A stretch of DNA of 64,000 bases from Pseudoalteromonas nigrifaciens (lineage in GTDB: Bacteria; Pseudomonadota; Gammaproteobacteria; Enterobacterales; Alteromonadaceae): positions 930,001 through 994,000 of the forward strand of contig NZ_CP011036.1 in the NCBI RefSeq assembly GCF_002221505.1, given 5' to 3'. A model generated the notes under the pieces. The model searched no databases. It was not told the DNA's origin and worked only from the letters and a program-made list of their open reading frames with translations. The position numbers and the translations under genes are program-made. This document shows positions 1 through 9,180 of the stretch, in pieces (the first letter of the stretch is position 1; each line of letters begins with the position of its first letter).

Positions 1-61
1 AAAGCATTTTATAGACACAAATATTTTAATCGCATACTGGCAGTAATATGGCGTACTTTAC

Positions 62-94
62 TTGTTACTTGAGCGTCGTCTGGTACAATCAGTC
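62..94 (+). promoter_or_regulatory. fadR promoter with overlapping FadR operator
   Basis: A possible sigma70 promoter has TTGTTA at 62-67 and TACAAT at 84-89 with a 16-bp spacer. A 13-bp near-palindrome, CTGGTACAATCAG (80-92), lies over the -10 box. As I recall it, the E. coli fadB FadR site has the core CTGGTACGACCAG, so this differs at two positions. FadR binding here would block the promoter and give autorepression. The site could also serve a divergent gene beyond the left edge (nhaB is divergent from fadR in E. coli). Confidence 0.55.
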
Positions 95-139
95 GGTTAA
101 TCGTATGTAGTAGTGTGAATTAATTCGAGTGGGAATTGG

Positions 140-853
140 ATGAGAATTTTTAAAGCGAAAAGCCCAGCAGGATTTGCTGAAGAATACATAGTAGAGTCTA
201 TCTGGAATGGCGATTTTCCTCCTGGATCTATTCTACCTGCTGAGCGTGAACTCTCAGAGTTAATAGGTGTTACCCGAACGACGTTACGTGAAGTATTACA
301 GCGATTGGCTCGAGATGGCTGGTTAACTATTAAACATGGTAAGCCAACAAAAGTGAATAACTTTTGGGAAACGTCAGGACTAAATATTCTTGAAACGTTA
401 GCACGTCTTGATGAAGATAAAATGCCAGAGTTAACCGACCAGTTACTCTCTGCACGCACTAATATAAGCGCAATTTATACGCGTGCAGCTATAAAGTTAA
501 ATCCAGAACGTGTGATTGAAATTCTCTCACAAAGCGATGAGTTAGAAGACAGTGCGCAAGCATTTGCTGATTACGATTATAAAGTGCATCACGAGTTAGC
601 TGTTGCAGGTAATAATCGTATTTACGTGCTTATACTCAATGGCTTTAAAGGATTTTATTCAAAAATAGGTTGTCATTATTTTTCAGATCCGGGGACGCGT
701 GAGTTGGCTCGCCAGTTTTATAAAGACTTAACTAAATTGGCTGAAAACAGAGAACACGACGGTGCGATCATGATGATGCGTAAATATGGTCATCAAACCG
801 GTGAAATTTGGCAACAAATTCGTGGCGATATGCCCAGCGACATAATGGATTAA
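140..853 (+). CDS. fadR: Fatty acid metabolism regulator FadR (GntR family)
   Basis: This is an acyl-CoA-responsive transcription factor that represses beta-oxidation genes and activates unsaturated fatty acid synthesis genes. The 237-aa protein nearly matches the E. coli length of 239. The N-terminal winged helix (residues about 8-75) contains the very conserved segments [30 protein letters not shown] and [20 protein letters not shown]. The C-terminal all-alpha acyl-CoA-binding domain follows, with conserved [15 protein letters not shown] near residues 170-184. The ATG at 140 has a GTGGGA-type ribosome site just upstream. A strong hairpin terminator follows the stop, so it appears monocistronic. 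The FadR-like operator in its own promoter suggests autoregulation. Confidence 0.95.
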   Translation: MRIFKAKSPAGFAEEYIVESIWNGDFPPGSILPAERELSELIGVTRTTLREVLQRLARDGWLTIKHGKPTKVNNFWETSGLNILETLARLDEDKMPELTDQLLSARTNISAIYTRAAIKLNPERVIEILSQSDELEDSAQAFADYDYKVHHELAVAGNNRIYVLILNGFKGFYSKIGCHYFSDPGTRELARQFYKDLTKLAENREHDGAIMMMRKYGHQTGEIWQQIRGDMPSDIMD

Positions 854-862
854 ACCTATTTT

Positions 863-888
863 AAAAGCCTGCATTTGCAGGTTTTTTT
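863..888 (+). terminator. Terminator of fadR
   Basis: The stem CCTGC/GCAGG with loop ATTT (868-881) has A residues before it and seven T residues after it, 15 bp past the fadR stop. Confidence 0.75.
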
Positions 889-1131
889 GTGTCTTCATTT
901 TATTAATACTTTATAACCAAGAAACTGAGCTAATAAAATAAACCCCACCACTTTTTAGTGTTCAGTATTATCGATGGGAGGAATCGTTAAATACGATTGT
1001 CATTTCGCACCAGTTCTCTCTAGAATAATAATAATTATATGTGCGCTATTGGTTTTTAAGTTTTAGAGCCCATATAACTATCAGCATTGCATAAGCAATT
1101 GACAACAAACTCAAAATATTTGGAGAATAAA

Positions 1132-1737
1132 ATGGGTGTATTAGTAGGCCGCCAGGCACCAGACTTTACCGCTGCAGCAGTTCTTGGTAACGGTGAAATT
1201 GTAGATAGCTATAACCTTCATGAAAAAATTAAAGGTAAAAAAGCAGTTATTTTCTTTTACCCACTAGATTTCACGTTTGTATGTCCTTCTGAACTTATTG
1301 CATTTGATAAGCGTTATGAAGAATTCCAAAAACGTGGCGTTGAAGTAATTGGTGTTTCTATCGATTCACAATTCTCACACAACGCATGGCGTAACACTGC
1401 TGTTGCAGATGGCGGTATCGGTAAAGTTAAATATGCACTAGTTGCAGATATTAAACATGAAATTTGTAAAGCATACGACGTTGAGCATCCTGAAGCGGGT
1501 GTTGCGTTTCGTGGTTCTTTCCTAATTGATGAAGAAGGCAATGTACGTCACCAAGTAGTGAACGACTTACCACTAGGTCGTAACATTGATGAAATGCTAC
1601 GTATGGTTGACGCGCTAGCGTTCCACACTGAGCACGGTGAAGTATGTCCTGCTGGTTGGACTGAAGGTAAAAAAGGTATGGATGCAAGCCCTGAAGGCGT
1701 TGCTAAGTTCCTATCTGAAAACGAAGGCGATCTATAA
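1132..1737 (+). CDS. Typical 2-Cys peroxiredoxin (AhpC/Prx1 type)
   Basis: This is a cytoplasmic thiol peroxidase that reduces hydrogen peroxide and organic peroxides. The 201-aa protein has peroxidatic Cys51 in FTFVCPSEL and resolving Cys172 in EVCPAGW, the layout of obligate 2-Cys dimers. GGIG at 94-97 resembles the GGLG motif of overoxidation-sensitive Prx1 proteins, but the C-terminus (FLSENEGDL) lacks the usual YF motif. An in-frame TTG lies 45 bp upstream, but the ATG at 1132 is preceded by TTGGAG at good spacing and starts the conserved MGVLVGRQAPDF. It stands alone and ends at a strong terminator. No OxyR site was recognised in the 278-bp upstream gap. Confidence 0.93.
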   Translation: MGVLVGRQAPDFTAAAVLGNGEIVDSYNLHEKIKGKKAVIFFYPLDFTFVCPSELIAFDKRYEEFQKRGVEVIGVSIDSQFSHNAWRNTAVADGGIGKVKYALVADIKHEICKAYDVEHPEAGVAFRGSFLIDEEGNVRHQVVNDLPLGRNIDEMLRMVDALAFHTEHGEVCPAGWTEGKKGMDASPEGVAKFLSENEGDL

Positions 1738-1756
1738 TTTAGCTCTCGTTTTAAAT

Positions 1757-1784
1757 AAAAAAACCGCCAATTGGCGGTTTTTTT
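1757..1784. terminator. Bidirectional terminator
   Basis: The perfect palindrome CCGCCAATTGGCGG (1764-1777) is flanked by seven A residues and seven T residues. It can end both the peroxiredoxin gene (+) and the convergent TonB-receptor gene (-). Confidence 0.85.
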
Positions 1785-1796
1785 GTTGCTTCTAAT

Positions 1797-4385
1797 TTAG
1801 AACGAGAAGCTTACTTTAGTATAAATATAACGACCGCGTGGGTTATGAACCCCAGACGCATAACCGTAAAGGTCAGAATCGCCATCACCAATTGCAAAAG
1901 GAGGCTCTTCGTCAAACAAGTTATTAATACCTAGTGATAATTTAGCTGACTCAGTGATACGGTACGACGTTTGTAAGTCAACCAACACTTGTGAATCAAT
2001 CATACGTGATGTATTGCTATCAAAATCTAAGTTACCGTCAAAGTCGATATCAGGTGTGTCTTCAAACTCACCAACATAACTTAAGTTAACATTAGTATTA
2101 AAGTCGCCCACTTCCCAGTTAGTTGAGAAAATCCAACGATGCTCAGGGTAACCATACTCACCAGAGTAATCACGGCCATCTTTTTCAAATTTGTTTTGGT
2201 AAGCCCACTCTAAATTGAATTTCAATAAACCTAAATCATCCAATGAATGATTGTAATTTGCTGAAAAGTCGATGCCAGATACTTCTTGTGAAGAGACGTT
2301 TTCAAATGTGCTATAGATTTTTTGAATTGAACCTAAGCTTTCACCATTAGTAGGCGGTAAGCGAACACATACAGTACTGTTTTGGTTACCACACTCGGCA
2401 GCATAAATTGGACCAAACTCTTCTTGGTCAATTTTATTGTCTTGGGTGATGCTCCACACATCAACACTTAAACCAAACTCTGCGCTAGGGGCCCAAATGA
2501 AGCCGACGTTCCAAGATTCAGACTCTTCAGGTTGTAAGTCTGCATTACCAGAGAATTGAATGTTGTAATCAAGTAACTGACAGTCTAAGCCCGTTTGTTG
2601 ACAGCGTTGAGTATCAATAAAGAACTGACTTTTTTCTGATGGACCTAGGCCAACTTGTGCTAAAGAGGGGGCTCTAAAGCCTTGTGCCCATGAGCCACGA
2701 ACCGTGATTTCATCACTAGGTGCCCAGCGAAGTGCAACTTTTGGATTGGTAGTTGTGCCAAAATCGCTATAGTCATCGTGACGTCCAGCAAGTTGCAATT
2801 CTAATGTATCAGCTAGTGGAATTGAAAATTCAACATAAGCAGCATATTGATCGCGCGATGCTGCGGCTGATACAGCTTCAGTACCAAAAATTAAACCGCG
2901 ACGGAACTGATCATCAGGGATATCTGTAACGTCTTCTTCGCGGTACTCAATACCGGCTGCCATCATCACCACATCGTCGCCAAAGCTAAATGCTTCACCG
3001 CTAATGTTTGCGTCAAATGAGGTCATATGTGACTCACCTTGACGTACTAAGCTAGTAGTGATTCTGTCGATTACTGCAGGATCGTTATAAGTGCCGCCAA
3101 ATGGGTTGTAATTACCGGCATCTATTTCTTGTTGTAAAAAGTCGGTACGCACCCAGCCTTGTGAGCGATCGCCAGTTTGCATTGATTTACTACGACCTTT
3201 TTGTACCGCTGTCTCCCAGCTCCAGTCGTTAAACTCGCCCCGTAAACCCGCTACAAAACGCATCGTATCTGATTCAATATCCCATTGGCGAGCACCGGCA
3301 TCAACCGTTCTGTAACGGCCAATATCTATATCTTTACCAAATGGGTTATTAGGATGATTTGCTGGCACAGTAAGCCCTGCATCTTCATCTAGCGGGGTTG
3401 GCGCACCCATAGCCACAGAGCTATTGTGTTGTACTGCCATTTCTAAAAATGCGGTAATACCATTATCAAAATTATATTCAAACTGCGAAATAGCCCCAAT
3501 ACGTTCAGATGCTGGTGCAATATAGCCGTATGGGCCGTAATCGAACAAACAGCTGCCACTGGCAGTTGCGCTATCGGCTGGACAAGCAGGGTCAATGGTT
3601 TTTACACCATCAACGTAAAAGTAACCAGGGAAGCCACGTGATGAACGAAAGTCCTCACCACCTAAAGCTCTTTGATCTGCAGTGCCTAAACTGCCCATTT
3701 CACTTGACGATAAAGAGGTGTTTTTAAAGTAGTCAATAATAACGGAAGCACTGCTTTTTTCGTTACTTGTACCCCAAACGATGCTGGCTGATGTTTCTTC
3801 GTAATTAGGACCGTCAGTGCCACCGTAGCCTAAGTTTACTTCAATACCATCAATATCTTTTTTCAAGATAACGTTAACTACACCCGCAACAGCATCAGAG
3901 CCATAAATAGCCGATGCACCATCTTTTAAAATGTCGATACGTTCAATCGCTGAAACAGGAATACTGTTAATATCAACAAATGAGTTAGTAATACCTTCAG
4001 CGAATGCACTAATAGCAACACGGCGGCCATTAATAAGTACTAAAGTTGCGTCAGCACCTAGGCCACGTAAACTTACCGCTGCAGAACCATTTGCAGTAGA
4101 GTCTTGGTTATTACCACGGGTAGAGAAAGTACCGCTACCTGCAACAGGCATTCTTTCAAGCAACTGCTGTAGGTTGTCATAACCCATGTTATCAATATCG
4201 GCTCTACTGATAGATTGAACCGGAGAAGGGCCTTCCATATCAGAACGTTTAATACGAGAGCCCGTTACTTCAATGCGTTCTACTTTTTTCACTTCATCAG
4301 CGGCGTATGTTGTTGTTGTAAAGCCAGCTGTTAATGCCAAAGTAGCCCCTGCAATTAAGCTAGGGGTAAATGCAAATTGCTTCAT
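1797..4385 (-). CDS. TonB-dependent outer-membrane receptor
   Basis: This is an outer-membrane active transporter of unknown substrate. The 862-aa protein starts with a signal peptide (MKQFAFTPSLIAG..., cleavage near residue 29 after AxA-like TTYAA), then a TonB-box-like VERIEVTGSRI. The plug domain (about 50-170) has the SLRGLGADATLVLINGRR pattern, and a 22-strand-type barrel ends in phenylalanine (KVSFSF). The plug signature is common in Alteromonadales receptors often linked to peptides or plant and algal material, but nothing here fixes the ligand. Start choice: ATG at 4385 has AAGGA upstream; an in-frame ATG 81 bp further upstream would precede the signal peptide. It is a single gene convergent with the peroxiredoxin. 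Confidence 0.9.
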   Translation of the reverse strand: MKQFAFTPSLIAGATLALTAGFTTTTYAADEVKKVERIEVTGSRIKRSDMEGPSPVQSISRADIDNMGYDNLQQLLERMPVAGSGTFSTRGNNQDSTANGSAAVSLRGLGADATLVLINGRRVAISAFAEGITNSFVDINSIPVSAIERIDILKDGASAIYGSDAVAGVVNVILKKDIDGIEVNLGYGGTDGPNYEETSASIVWGTSNEKSSASVIIDYFKNTSLSSSEMGSLGTADQRALGGEDFRSSRGFPGYFYVDGVKTIDPACPADSATASGSCLFDYGPYGYIAPASERIGAISQFEYNFDNGITAFLEMAVQHNSSVAMGAPTPLDEDAGLTVPANHPNNPFGKDIDIGRYRTVDAGARQWDIESDTMRFVAGLRGEFNDWSWETAVQKGRSKSMQTGDRSQGWVRTDFLQQEIDAGNYNPFGGTYNDPAVIDRITTSLVRQGESHMTSFDANISGEAFSFGDDVVMMAAGIEYREEDVTDIPDDQFRRGLIFGTEAVSAAASRDQYAAYVEFSIPLADTLELQLAGRHDDYSDFGTTTNPKVALRWAPSDEITVRGSWAQGFRAPSLAQVGLGPSEKSQFFIDTQRCQQTGLDCQLLDYNIQFSGNADLQPEESESWNVGFIWAPSAEFGLSVDVWSITQDNKIDQEEFGPIYAAECGNQNSTVCVRLPPTNGESLGSIQKIYSTFENVSSQEVSGIDFSANYNHSLDDLGLLKFNLEWAYQNKFEKDGRDYSGEYGYPEHRWIFSTNWEVGDFNTNVNLSYVGEFEDTPDIDFDGNLDFDSNTSRMIDSQVLVDLQTSYRITESAKLSLGINNLFDEEPPFAIGDGDSDLYGYASGVHNPRGRYIYTKVSFSF

Positions 4386-4717
4386 CTTTAAGTCCTTGTT
4401 AGTTTTGTTGAATTTGGTAGCTAAAAAAGCCTCCATATTAATACCATGTAACAAAGGTGTTAGCAATAGCGGTGTGGTGTGACTTTAGTCTGGGTGTTGC
4501 TGGTAAAATAGTCAGTGTGTTTTATTTACTTGGAGATAGAAGTTCGACGTAAAGCGGGGTTTTAATATAAATCTTGCGTTGCAATTAGTGGTAAGAATTA
4601 AATAGTTTAGTGAGCACTTATTTTGTAATAATTTATTCTTTTATTAACAGCCACTAAGTTGCAGTATATTTATGCAGTTTGGTTTAAAATTGTGCGTTAA
4701 ATTATTTTAAAATAAAT
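4386..4717. other. Gene-free stretch upstream of the TonB receptor
   Basis: About 330 AT-rich bases lie between the receptor start and the smpB terminator. They should hold the receptor promoter. I see no ORF, strong repeat or recognisable operator. A tmRNA gene (ssrA), which often neighbours smpB, is not here. Confidence 0.5.
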
Positions 4718-4747
4718 AAAAAAACGCCTAATAAATTAGGCGTTTTT
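4718..4747 (-). terminator. Terminator of smpB
   Basis: The stem CGCCTAAT/ATTAGGCG (4725-4742) has an A run at 4718-4724 on the plus strand, which reads as a T run after the hairpin for minus-strand transcripts. It lies just past the smpB stop. Confidence 0.8.
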
Positions 4748-4749
4748 AT

Positions 4750-5229
4750 TTATGCTTTATGCTTCATTAAGCGTTCTTTTTCACGCGACCAGTCTTTATC
4801 TTTACCGTCTTCGCGTTTGTCGTGTAATTTTTTACCTTTTGCTAAATGAAACTCAAGTTTCACCCAGCAATTCTTCCAATACATAGCAGTAGCAATTAAT
4901 GAATAGCCATCGCGTTCAGTTGCGCCTACTAAGCGATCTAGCTCGCGTCTGCTTAATAGTAACTTACGATAACGTAAAGGATCACAAATTACATGGGTAG
5001 ATGCACTGTTAAGAGGCTGGATTTGGGCGCCTAATAAAAATGCTTCACCGTTTTTAAGATGGATATAAGTTTCAGTGATGTTAACTTTGCCAGCTCGGAT
5101 GCTTTTTACTTCCCAGCCTTGGAGCTCTACACCCGCTTCAAACTTATCGTGTAAAAAATACTCATGTCGCGCTTTTTTGTTAAGCGCGATGGTATTGCTT
5201 GTCGATTTTGATGATTTATTCTTAGCCAT
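4750..5229 (-). CDS. smpB: SsrA-binding protein SmpB
   Basis: This small basic protein binds tmRNA and delivers it to stalled ribosomes in trans-translation. The 159-aa protein has the family hallmarks: NKKARHEYF near the start, [11 protein letters not shown] (about 38-48), the [14 protein letters not shown] core, and a basic C-terminal tail ([19 protein letters not shown]). It is divergent from ratA-rnfH, the same arrangement as in E. coli. Confidence 0.96.
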   Translation of the reverse strand: MAKNKSSKSTSNTIALNKKARHEYFLHDKFEAGVELQGWEVKSIRAGKVNITETYIHLKNGEAFLLGAQIQPLNSASTHVICDPLRYRKLLLSRRELDRLVGATERDGYSLIATAMYWKNCWVKLEFHLAKGKKLHDKREDGKDKDWSREKERLMKHKA

Positions 5230-5376
5230 AGTGCCCTATATTATACGTAATACGAGATGTTTTACATCGATTTTTTAATAATGCATTTAAAAGCTTAGTA
5301 ATTAATTTAAGCAGCGTGAAAGTTTGGGGAAACGCGTAAAGCTTGCTAAAATTCCACCACACAGTTGGGAGTGAGT

Positions 5377-5817
5377 ATGCCACAAATAAAAAAAAGTGCG
5401 CTGGTTATGTACAGCACTAAAGAGATGTTTGACCTTATTAATGATGTAGAAGCCTATCCTCAGTTTTTACCTAATTGCTCAGACTCAAAAATTATTAAGC
5501 AACACAATAATAGCATGACCGCGAGTTTAGAAATATCAAAAGCAGGTATAAAAAAGTGGTTTACCACAGAAAATACCTTTGTTGATGAGCAAACCGTGGT
5601 ATTAAATCTTGTAGATGGTCCGTTTAAAATGTTGCAGGGGCGTTGGCACTTTCAACAACTTGACGCAAATGCTTGCAAAGTAGAGTTACAATTAGACTTT
5701 GAGTTTTCGAGTAAGTTGATTGAGTTAGCGTTTGGTAAAATATTTAATGATGTTGCAAAAAATATGGTGAGTGCGTTTACTCAGCGCGCGAAACAGGTTT
5801 ATGGAGCGAGAGTATGA
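5377..5817 (+). CDS. ratA: RatA, START-like type II toxin-family / ubiquinone-binding protein
   Basis: This SRPBCC (polyketide cyclase/COQ10-like) protein is known in E. coli as RatA, reported to hinder 70S ribosome association; the family also binds ubiquinone. The 146-aa protein starts MPQIKKSALVMYS and contains LINDVEAYPQFLP, LVDGPFKMLQGRW and LDFEFSSKLIELAFGK, all typical. The ATG at 5377 follows GGGAGTGAG; a GTG six bases upstream is also in frame. Its TGA stop overlaps the rnfH start (ATGA), so the two are translationally coupled. Confidence 0.92.
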   Translation: MPQIKKSALVMYSTKEMFDLINDVEAYPQFLPNCSDSKIIKQHNNSMTASLEISKAGIKKWFTTENTFVDEQTVVLNLVDGPFKMLQGRWHFQQLDANACKVELQLDFEFSSKLIELAFGKIFNDVAKNMVSAFTQRAKQVYGARV

Positions 5818-6137
5818 TTGATGTTGAAGTTGTATTTGCACTACCCGAAACAGCAACAAGCTTAACAATAGAAGTTGTTAAGGGAACAACGGTAGAACAA
5901 GCTGTTATTCAATCAGGAATTATCGAAAAACACCCAGAAATAGATGCTACAGCACTAACACTCGGTGTTTGGAATAGAACTGTAAAGCCTAATCAAGAGC
6001 TAAAAGAGGGGGATAGAGTTGAAATTTATCGTCCTTTAATTGCCGATCCTAAAGATGCGCGTAGAAAACGAGCTGAAAAAGCGAAAGAAGAAGGGCGAGC
6101 AAATAAAGTAACCGGTGGCCGTCCTATAGAGCGATAG
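5814..6137 (+). CDS. rnfH: RnfH family ubiquitin-like protein (RatB)
   Basis: This small beta-grasp protein is the usual partner gene of ratA and has an unclear molecular role. The 107-aa protein shows VEVVFALPETATSLTIEV, LGVWNRTVKPNQELKEGDRVEIYRPL and the basic tail LIADPKDARRKRAEKA, all characteristic of UPF0125/RnfH. The start overlaps the ratA stop by 4 bp. Transcription ends at a shared hairpin facing bamE. Confidence 0.92.
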   Translation: MIDVEVVFALPETATSLTIEVVKGTTVEQAVIQSGIIEKHPEIDATALTLGVWNRTVKPNQELKEGDRVEIYRPLIADPKDARRKRAEKAKEEGRANKVTGGRPIER

Positions 6138-6152
6138 CATAAGGTTTTAGCT

Positions 6153-6185
6153 ATTATAAAGGTGAGCTTAACTCACCTTTATAAT
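6153..6185. terminator. Bidirectional hairpin between rnfH and bamE
   Basis: The perfect arms ATTATAAAGGTGAG and CTCACCTTTATAAT surround a CTTAA loop. The hairpin sits between the convergent stops of rnfH and bamE. Confidence 0.75.
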
Positions 6186-6202
6186 TTTATAAGCGAGGGT
6201 GC

Positions 6203-6562
6203 TTATTGTTCGAGTGGAGTAGTAAAGTTTTCTGGCTGTTCGTAATCACCTGAAATAGAAGCAAGCTTTTCATTTTCAAAGTTAATAACCAGTGATTTGT
6301 ACTGCTCGTTACTACGGCCTTTATTAAAGCTATATACATAACGCCAAGTGTTATTATCAAATGCATTTTCGGCGATAGGCTTGCCTAATACATAAACAAC
6401 TTGCTCACGAGTCATGTTTACACGCAGTTTATCAACATCAGATTGTTCTAAAAAGTTACCTTGAGGGATGTTGATTCTGTATACCCAGCTAGAACACCCA
6501 GCTGCTGAACTAAGCGTTAAAGCAACGATAAGCCAAAGAGAAAAAGTTTTTAACGACTGCAT
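6203..6562 (-). CDS. bamE: Outer membrane assembly lipoprotein BamE (SmpA/OmlA)
   Basis: This lipoprotein belongs to the BAM complex that folds beta-barrel proteins into the outer membrane. The 119-aa protein has a signal peptide with lipobox SAAGC (lipidated Cys23), then YRINIPQGNFLEQSDVDKL, the conserved phosphatidylglycerol/BamD-contact segment of BamE, and MTREQVVYVLGKP. Gene position (smpB, ratA-rnfH, bamE) matches other gammaproteobacteria. Confidence 0.95.
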   Translation of the reverse strand: MQSLKTFSLWLIVALTLSSAAGCSSWVYRINIPQGNFLEQSDVDKLRVNMTREQVVYVLGKPIAENAFDNNTWRYVYSFNKGRSNEQYKSLVINFENEKLASISGDYEQPENFTTPLEQ

Positions 6563-6674
6563 TGTTAGTTGTGATCCTTATTTTTTATAATCTGCATGAT
6601 ACCGATTAGTCACTGAAGGTAAAACCCTTTTAAGCAATTGTTTTTTGTTAAGGGCATTAAGTTAAGGTAGCGAT

Positions 6675-6989
6675 TTGACCACTGATAATCAAAAAAGTTT
6701 AAAATGCAGTGATCAGAGCTGCTTAAAAAAGCCATCTATCTGGTATTTGTATATAGTACAAACCCGCTACGGCCATTGGTATACGGGTATAACGACCAAT
6801 GTTGAGCAACGTCTTGCTACGCACCAAGCGGGTAATGGTGCAAAAAACCTTAAAGGTAAAGGCCCACTTTTACTTATTCATCAGCACAGTGTTGGCAATA
6901 AAAGTGCAGCAAGTAAATTAGAATACCAAGTGAAAAAATTATCTAGGGCTAAAAAAGAAGCCTATGTAGCATCATTTAAGACGGGCTAA
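6675..6989 (+). CDS. GIY-YIG domain protein (UPF0213/YhbQ-like)
   Basis: This is a small single-domain GIY-YIG nuclease-fold protein of about 104 aa. Visible are the strand pair WYLYIVQTRYGHWYTGIT, the arginine in NVEQR, the lysine-rich NGAKNLKGKGP and the glutamate in SKLEYQVKKLS, in the order of the family active site. Its role is unknown; YhbQ-type proteins have been linked to DNA damage responses. The only good in-frame start is TTG at 6675, preceded by AAGG; the ATG at 6704 is out of frame. The 3' end overlaps the convergent M28 peptidase gene by 14 bp. Confidence 0.85.
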   Translation: MTTDNQKSLKCSDQSCLKKPSIWYLYIVQTRYGHWYTGITTNVEQRLATHQAGNGAKNLKGKGPLLLIHQHSVGNKSAASKLEYQVKKLSRAKKEAYVASFKTG

Positions 6990-7923
6990 GTGGGAGTGGT
7001 GTTTTAGCAAGCTGGTTAATAAAGGCTTCTATTAATAGCACTGCATCAGTAAAAAGTTTGCTGTTAATATTCTCAGCGGTGTCATTACTTGTATGATGGG
7101 CACTGTCGTAGCCCATGCCAAAGTAAACATAAGGGATTTTTTGTCTTGCAAACGAATAGTGATCGCTCGCTTTATGCCAGTTTATATTTTTAGATTTTAT
7201 ATATCTGCTCATTTGCGCTGCGGAGTAAACCGGTTTTAAATTTACATTATTATTTTTAACGGCTAAAAACACACTATTTAAGGTGTTTTTTAACGATCTA
7301 GAGGTTAATACATATAAGTTGCTACGACGTTTTTTAACCCCTAGCATGTCTAAATTTATGTTCATAATAACGCTATTTGGTAGCAGTGTTTTGGCAAAAT
7401 ATTTACTGCCATGTAAGCCGTTTTCCTCTGCATCTGTGGCTACAAAGGTAAGAGAAAAAGGCAGTGGCTTATCATTAAATACGCTTGCTAAATAAATTAA
7501 AGCAGCAATACCGGTGGCATTATCATTTGCTCCAGGATGCAGTTTTCCGCCACGTTTACCTAAATGGTCATAGTGTGCGGTAATAATAATACGAGTGGCT
7601 TTTTGTAATGGGTCGCTTGCCTTTGTTACTGCCTCTAGAGCCCCTATGTTGGAACTAATAATATTAATACCACACGCTTGGCTAAATAGGCCCGATTTAT
7701 AGCAAAATGGCTGCTCGACCACGTTATTATTAACTTGGCTTAATCTGTGTTTTATATAGCTTCTTGTAAGCTCTGCGCTTTGAGAACCTGTTTTTCTACC
7801 TGCAAGTTGCTGGTCTGCTAAGTAATATAAATCATCAATAAGTAGCTGCTGCGCCGTTTTACTATTAACAAAAGGGCTTAAAAGCAGAAAAATAATAACG
7901 ACAGTTAATTGTTTAATGGGCAC
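6976..7923 (-). CDS. M28-family zinc aminopeptidase, exported
   Basis: This is a predicted periplasmic or secreted metallopeptidase of 315 aa. A signal peptide (MPIKQLTVVIIFLLLSPFVNS) precedes the M28 domain. Likely zinc ligands are His in TAHYDHLG, Asp in GANDNATG, Glu in DAEENGLHG, Asp in INLDMLG and His in SAHHTSND, in family order. The start is GTG, overlapping the stop of the upstream TPR lipoprotein gene by 11 bp, so the pair is probably co-translated. Confidence 0.88.
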   Translation of the reverse strand: MPIKQLTVVIIFLLLSPFVNSKTAQQLLIDDLYYLADQQLAGRKTGSQSAELTRSYIKHRLSQVNNNVVEQPFCYKSGLFSQACGINIISSNIGALEAVTKASDPLQKATRIIITAHYDHLGKRGGKLHPGANDNATGIAALIYLASVFNDKPLPFSLTFVATDAEENGLHGSKYFAKTLLPNSVIMNINLDMLGVKKRRSNLYVLTSRSLKNTLNSVFLAVKNNNVNLKPVYSAAQMSRYIKSKNINWHKASDHYSFARQKIPYVYFGMGYDSAHHTSNDTAENINSKLFTDAVLLIEAFINQLAKTPLPLSPS

Positions 7924-9094
7924 CTACCTTTGCGGTTAATGATTGCAGCGCTTTTAACTTTGCGCCATAACGTTTTTTGTCATGTAAAAAATCAGCATTT
8001 TTTCCGGCTTTACGCAAATGGTACTTTGCTTGCTTTGTATCGCCCCACTGAAAGTAAACTCGCGCCAAGCCAAAATGACTTTCGTGAAGTGTGGGGGATA
8101 ATGTATAGGCCTTTTTAAAGTGTTTGAGTGCTTTAGCGTAATATTTATGTACGTACTCGGTATTACCAAGTGATATATGGTAATAAGGATTACTTTGGCG
8201 CTGTTTATCAAGCTGATTAAGTATTTGAGTTCCTTGCATCTCTCGCTCTGTAAGTAAGTACAACATAGCAAGATTACCTTGTGCTGTGTTGTTGTTTTTA
8301 TCAAGATGAAGGGCATAATTATAAGCTTGCTCGGCTTCATTTAAATAGTTAAATTGCCTAAATAAAACACCTAAGTTCCCCCATGCAACGCTAAAATTAG
8401 GTGCTACCTTGGTTGCTGCATTAAAGTAGCTATAGGCTAATTCATATTGTTTATTTATTAGCGCAGTAGCACCTTTATTATTATAAAACATAGCGGTAAC
8501 AGTATTTTTTGATAATCGTGTTGTTTTAAAGCGTGCTTGTCGGCTGTTAGAGTCAAAGTCGATAATTAAGCGCTGATCTCGTTGGTAAAATAAAGTGCCA
8601 GCATCTTTTATTAGAGGTTGGCTATTAAGGCTTAAATTTATGTGTCCGGTTAATAAATTAACGCCTTGATCAAGTGCCCAATATTCAGGGATATGTACTT
8701 TTTGAAATTGCGCTTTTAAGCCTAAGTGCTCCGCTAAGCTATACGCTAATATAGATAATGACAAACAGTTAGCGTTTAGATTTTGATAGCTTTGTGCAGC
8801 GGTTAAAGTGGCAGATGAGCGATAGGCAAGTGAGTCATCACCATTTTTTAATAAAAAGCTAAATATGCCTTGTGCAATATGTTGGGCTGAATTTTGACTG
8901 TTTAAATGAGAATCTAATTGCCGCGTTAAGCTGGTATCTAATTTAAATATTTCTGCTGGAGTTTCGATCTGTTGTAGCTTAAAGTTTGCTGGCTCAATGA
9001 GTTGCGGCAGCGCTAACTTTGGCGGTGAGCTACACGCACACAAAAAAAGTATAAAGCTAAATGATAAATAATATTTAAGTTGAGTGGCTTTCAT
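7913..9094 (-). CDS. TPR-repeat lipoprotein with transglutaminase-like N-terminal region
   Basis: This 393-aa envelope protein has lipobox LCAC (Cys21). Residues about 60-170 resemble a transglutaminase-like/DUF-type domain (NANCLSLSILAYSLAEHLGL, then HIPEYW). The second half has at least four tetratricopeptide repeats (for example AWGNLGVLFRQFNYLNEAEQ). No specific function is recognised. It probably acts as an outer-membrane-anchored protein-interaction module, coupled to the M28 peptidase downstream. Confidence 0.75.
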   Translation of the reverse strand: MKATQLKYYLSFSFILFLCACSSPPKLALPQLIEPANFKLQQIETPAEIFKLDTSLTRQLDSHLNSQNSAQHIAQGIFSFLLKNGDDSLAYRSSATLTAAQSYQNLNANCLSLSILAYSLAEHLGLKAQFQKVHIPEYWALDQGVNLLTGHINLSLNSQPLIKDAGTLFYQRDQRLIIDFDSNSRQARFKTTRLSKNTVTAMFYNNKGATALINKQYELAYSYFNAATKVAPNFSVAWGNLGVLFRQFNYLNEAEQAYNYALHLDKNNNTAQGNLAMLYLLTEREMQGTQILNQLDKQRQSNPYYHISLGNTEYVHKYYAKALKHFKKAYTLSPTLHESHFGLARVYFQWGDTKQAKYHLRKAGKNADFLHDKKRYGAKLKALQSLTAKVGAH

Positions 9095-9180
9095 ATAACA
9101 CCTCTAAGCAAAACTACTTACCAGTTAAGTGTAGTTGTAATTTTACTCAGAGGTATAATTTAAATGTTACAAAAAATGAG

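Noticed and set aside
4386..4749. Possible tmRNA (ssrA) next to smpB
   Set aside because: No tRNA-like Ala acceptor end, tag-peptide frame or pairing arms could be found in this gap.
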